This document shows, one piece after another, positions 59,307 to 64,000 of a DNA stretch of 64,000 nt. A model generated the notes under the pieces. The model did not search any database and was not told the DNA's origin. It saw nothing but the letters and a program-made list of their open reading frames with translations. A program made the translations under genes and the position numbers. The first letter of the stretch is position 1. Every line of letters begins with the position of its first letter. The DNA lies in the NCBI RefSeq assembly GCF_963675165.1, contig NC_087379.1:1554201-1618200 (forward strand), read 5' to 3'. The DNA comes from Halichondria panicea. Taxonomy: Eukaryota > Porifera > Demospongiae > Suberitida > Halichondriidae.

Positions 59307-62300
59307 ATGGCTGTAAATCCACAAGCTTTCGAGCAGTTCACTCTGAGACAAATTCGCATCACTGAGAATGAGTTGGGACATGGTTCTTACGCTGTTGTCA
59401 TGGAGCTAGAGTATCGAGGACTGAAATGTGCCGGCAAGAAGCTTTACCGAGTTCTCTACGAGACTGGAATCGGGCATGCAGCACGAAGGTATCTGGAGGA
59501 GTGTCACCTGCTCAGTCAAACTAGGCACCCCAACATTGTCCAGTTTCTGGGAGTCTGTTTTGAGGAAGGCTCTCAGTTCCCCATCCTAGTCATGGAATTC
59601 CTCCCCACCAACTTGACCAGCTGTCTCGAGCGCTACGGTATTCTCCCCGATGAGATCAACTTCTCCATCCTCCATGATGTCTCACTGGGCCTGGTCTACC
59701 TCCATGGCCAAACACCAGTCATTGTGCACAGAGACCTCTCAGCCAACAATGTCCTCTTGTCCACCAATATGACGGCCAAGATATCCGATCTGGGAGTTGC
59801 TCGAATATTGAACCTCACCCCCCTTCAAGTGAGTCGAATGACGGAGACCCCTGGCACCCCAGCGTACATGCCCCCTGAAGTGATGGTTGCCAACCCCCAC
59901 TACAACACCAGTGTGGATGTGTTCTCCTTTGGAATCATGATGATTCACACCTTCACAGCAGAGTGGCCACTACCAAGTATCGGCCAGACACGAATCGATC
60001 CTGTTAATCCTGACAGACTGATACCAGTGACAGAAGCTGAACGACGTGAAGAGTTTCTTCGGAAGATTCCACCAGACCACCCTCTGATGGACCTCATCAT
60101 GCGTTGTCTCAGCAACAACCCTCAGCGAAGGCCTAGAGCAGCGGAGATAGTGGGTCGGACGGTTGGTGTGGTACTTGAACACCCTCCCTCCTTTGAGAAC
60201 AGAGTGGAGATGCTCCAGCGAGTGAGTGCTCTACTGACAGAGAATAGGGAGCTTGAGGAGGAGTTTGTGAGGAAGGACTTGGCAATCCAGGAGAAAGCAG
60301 GAGAGAATGAGGCACTGGCGGAGGAAAAAAGACGACAAGAGGAAGAAAGTGAAAACACTGTCGAGCGTATGCAGTTGGTGCACTCTGTTGAAGCCGAACA
60401 ACATCAAGCTATCATTGAAAATCTTAAAGGCCAGTTGATTTTCAATCAGGACATGATGGCTAAACTAGAAACTCAATATATACAACTCACTGAAGAGGTG
60501 GAGCAACAAATTGCTCACAAAGATTTGATGCTTGCCTCTAAGGATTCTTACCTTCAGAAGAAGGAAGCCACCATTCAGAGTTTAAACGACCAGCTCACCA
60601 AAACCAGAGACTACCTGACCAGCAAACCACAGGTGAGCTCATCAACACTGTACCACTAAGTGCACACATCTAAAATATCCTTTTTCTTATTTTATCGCCA
60701 CCCTAATTAATAGAAGTGCCAAGTCTGTTCCAATTGATTTTTTTGCATTGTCTCGGTATGAAAATTGCCCTGTACATTATAGTGGCTTGTGTTCGGGGAA
60801 GGGCTATGTGTATTAACAATGGTGTACTCGTTATGTTCTTACGGTATACCATAGAATAAAGAATTGGAAGGAAGTGGTGCACGTGACCATTTAATACACA
60901 GAGGCCTCGAAAACTATCCGCTTTTCGTCATATTTTTGCCGGGTAATTCGCTCGTAATAAGAAAGCTGTGTTTCCCCGAGACATCATCTCCTTCAGCAAT
61001 TACGCCTTATTCTGTGAGCCACGTGTGGTACTAGCTAATGACTAACAACACCCAGTAAAAGGAAACATACACAGTAGAGTTATAAGCTTCAAAGTGATAT
61101 TTTAGGGTCTTTGATTGCTAAACGTGTATATATATAAGCATCTTGAGCATCTTGGTAAAATAGGTATAGATCTTTAAATAGAAGTGAGCTGCACAGAATA
61201 AGCACATCTATACTATAGTGTTTTATTCTCCACAGTGTGTAGAAATAGGCATCAGCTTGGCTACCTCGCAAACCACGCCACTTACAGATGCTTGGCTAAA
61301 GACAGCCTCTATTGAACCGCGGGGAAGAGCGGATGTTCATTCAAGGGTACTTTCGTTTCCAATCCCTCTATTTTTTATCTCTGGGTATAATTATTATACT
61401 AAGCACCTCTAATATAATCTATCTATATAAGCGTCAAATTAGTTCGTATTTGTATCCAAATATATATTTTTTACCGCTATAAAAAATAACTTTGTATCAG
61501 AACTCTGTCATCTGGCAATGCCGTATTCTCCAGTCCCTACAGGTTCAGTTATCCTACAGTCAGTGCTCTGAGGCTCCAGTAGAGATGTATGGTGGACTAG
61601 CGGTAACCATCAATGGCAAGGTCTACTATGGTGGAGGAAACTGTGATGACAATGATGGCATATACTGTGTCCACTGTTACGATCCGCCACAAGATGTCTG
61701 GTTAACTCTGCCTAGACTTCCTGTACACTATTTTGGTCTAGGGGAGGTCAAAGGTGAACTGGTAGCAGTTGGCGGTGTGGATTCATCCCGCTCTATATCC
61801 AATGTAGTACATGTGTTTGACAAAGGAAGAAACTGGAAACGGACGATCCCACCCATGCCCACAGCGAGGTATTCAGCAGCATTTGTTAGTCTCCCAACAC
61901 ATCTGGTCGTAGCAGGAGGTCTGTTAGACTCTGGTGACTACACTGATAATGTTGAGATCTACAACATCAGCACCTCCCAGTGGAGCGAGACAGACAGACT
62001 ACCGTATGCTTGTTTTGGCCCAAGAGGAATTGTCTACAACAACACAGTGTACCTAATGGGGGGACGTGTTGGCAAGAATCTAAACAAGGTGTGTGCTGCT
62101 CAAGTCGACAAGCTCATCTCAGCAGACCGACAGGATGATGGGAGTGCCAACAAAGCTGACTCTGTCTGGAATACACTATCCAACACACCGTCTTACCAGC
62201 CCTCCCCTGTAACGATATCCGACACCCTCTTTGCTGTTATTGGAAAGGATAGTGAAAATAAAACCACTCAAAAGATCTACGCCTACTCATCCTCGATGGA

Positions 62301-62457
62301 CTCCTGGCTCTACATTGGTGATCTACCATCTCCTATAGCATACGCTGCCACTGTGTCACTGTCTCCAACAGAGTGCCTTGTGATCGGGGGACTGAACAAT
62401 GAATGTGAAAGACAATCAACTGTGCATAAAATTAAAAGTGCAACAACCATTTCTTGA
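59307..62457 (+). CDS. Kinase-kelch gene copy 7
   Basis: Exons 59307-60632 (442 codons) and 61534-62457 (307 codons plus TGA); about 749 residues. Kinase motifs intact (GHGSYAVV, HRDLSANN, DLG, PPE). The coiled coil is of a third type, AEQHQAIIENLKGQLIFNQD, not found in the other copies. The intron (901 bases) differs from the others for most of its length, and the sequence just before the kelch acceptor is unique (GGCAATGCCGTATTCTCCAG). Surface residues: GGL (blade 1), HYFG (2), Y with SA (3), FGP (4), YQ (5), Y (6). Blade 5 ends LFAVIGK instead of LFAVGG, so a kelch glycine pair is broken; the loop reads GNCDDNDGIYC. Confidence 0.85.
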
Positions 62458-62578
62458 GTGTTTTGGTTTGTATAGCTCAAATGTTTATGATAATTGTTGA
62501 AATAATCATAATCATGTTGCATAGATACTTGCATGGTACACGATAGAGGTTACCATGCATGCAGTGCATCATACAACG

Positions 62579-62848
62579 TAGTTGGGCGCCGCCGCCCTCT
62601 ACCGTTGCCTGGAAGGAGGTCAGGATTGATCACACCCACTCAACTGTACCACGTGTGAATTTTACACACGTTGGATTGACTGAGAGGCGAGGCCAACACC
62701 CACTTTAATAAATTATATTCATCGCTATTGGTTAGCACCCACATAGAATGAATGATATTTCATGATACTATTGCGTAACAGGCCAGAACAAAACTGTTGA
62801 TGAACTTGATTCCCGACCTCCTTCAAGGAGGGCGGTGACGCTCGACTA
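62579..62848. mobile_element. TAGTYGRGCG-family element (270 bp)
   Basis: Ends TAGTTGGGCGCCGCCGCCCT and, inverted, TAGTCGAGCGTCACCGCCCT. It shares internal words with 57016-57229 (GGCCTGTTACGCAATAGTATC in opposite orientation). The 9 bp target CATACAACG is perfect (62570-62578, 62849-62857). Confidence 0.9.
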
Positions 62849-62972
62849 CATACAACGTACCATGCAGCCCCTCCCCTTTAATTATCATTGGACAACAAAC
62901 ACAAAACGTCAATTATACAAAAGTGAAAGTGAAAATAAACTTGATCATCGTTGTCAGTTGTAAGTTGTGAAA

Positions 62973-63507
62973 TCATGATTCAAAGTTCTTCCTCATTTCT
63001 AGAGCAACTTTCGTCTTCTCGTCCTTCGTCGCAAGACACAACTTCCAGTTGATCTGATTGGGCAGATTCAGAACGAGAGGATCAGCCAACACCTCCCTGC
63101 AGCCGATATTGCAACCAATAAAAGCATTCAACATGTCATTAATTGGTTTTTAATTACCTTCCAAATTGGAGAGAGAAACGCTCGTACGTATTGTTCCAGG
63201 AACTAAAACAGTTTGTGTGTTCACTCGATAGGTATGATGACAGATTTGTGGAAGAGACATTTGCTGAGTATGCAATAGAAAGGTTAGAGGTGTGCATTGT
63301 CGGTGTGACGAGACTCACGGATATGTTCTTACCTACTCACTTGAGAGTGCTGTTTACCTCATGAGCTCAAAGTAGTAGAAACATACTATAACCTATATTC
63401 AGTGATCTGGTTGTTTGTCTGCGTGAGTTGGTGAGAAAATGGTCTTGTGAACATATTTCCCCCATCATCAAATTCTGCCAGGATTTATGAAACACCAGTG
63501 TATGCAA

Positions 63508-63547
<40 letters not shown>

Positions 63548-64000
63548 TGGTGGGAGTGTGCGTGTGCGTGTGTGTGTGTGTGTGTGGGGTGGGGTGTGTG
63601 TGTGTGTGTGTGTGTGTGTGGGGGGGGAGCGGTGTGTGTAGCAAAACTAACTAGCAATGTGTTACCTCTGAGAGTGGTGTTTCCCTGGGCACAGTCTCAA
63701 GCCACACCCCCATACTCCGCCCATAATGTATGAAGGCTTGTCTCAGAGCATCAGAGGGAATCTTGGTCACTGGAATAACCTACAGTGACCACCATTACCA
63801 TCACACACTAACCATACACAACTATCAGTCAACACATCTACCATACACACACTAGCATGTACCGTATTTATACAATGTTTCCACATAATTATGTAAGTTT
63901 GCGAATGCTAATGGCTTCACATATACGATTTCAAATACCTATATTGTATGACATTATGATCTTTGCTAGATGGTCTCTTTCTAAATCGTTTAAATTGATT
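62973..64000 (-). pseudogene. CWF19L1: CWF19L1-like gene, copy E, 3' exons only; rest beyond the window
   Basis: The last exon, 62973-63096, is open (REVLADPLVLNLPNQINWK, then RKNFES and TGA), close to the family's C-terminus. The GVPYF exon is altered here: the TG array is long (63510-63632) and the exon reads from ACACTGGTGTTTC, so the conserved VPYF becomes VFHKS. The VIPVTKIPSDALRQAF exon lies about 63667-63780. The 5' part is outside the window, so its overall state is unknown; I list it as a likely pseudogene by the company it keeps. Confidence 0.6.

Noticed and set aside
63510-63641. Open frames rich in Cys, Val and Gly over TG arrays (also 8601, 41388, 52923)
   Set aside because: Low-complexity translation of microsatellites.

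Overview
This window is animal nuclear DNA. It has short spliced introns, AT-rich spacers, CA/TG microsatellites and many small DNA transposons. The single-copy genes recognisable in pieces (BBS2, CWF19L1, DNAJC25, a Bcl-2 relative) are metazoan types. A demosponge such as Amphimedon is my best guess, because that lineage is known for large kinase expansions, but this is inference. No bacterial-type operons, CRISPR arrays or RNA genes were seen.

The window is a tandem array of seven copies of one two-exon gene, all on the + strand. It encodes a predicted cytoplasmic kinase: an N-terminal tyrosine-kinase-like domain, a coiled coil of variable length, and a C-terminal six-bladed kelch propeller. 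Copies start at 416, 16071, 26312, 35705, 44895, 49292 and 59307. Each has an untranslated first exon, one large exon for kinase plus coiled coil, and one exon for the kelch domain, joined in phase 0. Six copies are open throughout; copy 4 has a stop in kelch blade 5.

The array grew as roughly 10 kb units that carried passenger genes: a DNAJC25-like gene (+ strand, copies A 5.65-6.86 kb, B 18.97-20.58 kb, C 39.02-40.12 kb) and a CWF19L1-like gene (- strand, copies A 8.03-15.72 kb, B 31.01-34.82 kb, C 40.88-44.49 kb, D 52.34-56.50 kb, E from 62.97 kb off the right end). Every passenger copy that can be judged in full carries stops, frameshifts or truncations, while the kinase-kelch genes stay open. 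Two other spacers hold a Bcl-2-like gene (22.16-23.11 kb) and an unrecognised protein tail rich in tyrosine motifs (23.46-24.17 kb, with a decayed copy at 47.93-48.63 kb). The 3' half of BBS2 sits inside a 4 kb insertion in the first CWF19L1 copy.

The most interesting signal is in the kelch exons. The seven copies are nearly identical except at one or two residues just before the inner strand of each of the six blades. These are the positions that line the ligand pocket in Keap1-type propellers. The kinase domain is almost constant. The pattern is that of a conserved signalling module linked to a diversified recognition surface, in other words a possible variable sensor-kinase family.

Mobile DNA is abundant. 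At least six elements have 9 bp target duplications and TAG-starting inverted ends, some only about 50 bp long. There are also elements with 8 bp, 4 bp and TA targets. Several can be checked against an empty site in a paralogous copy within the window.
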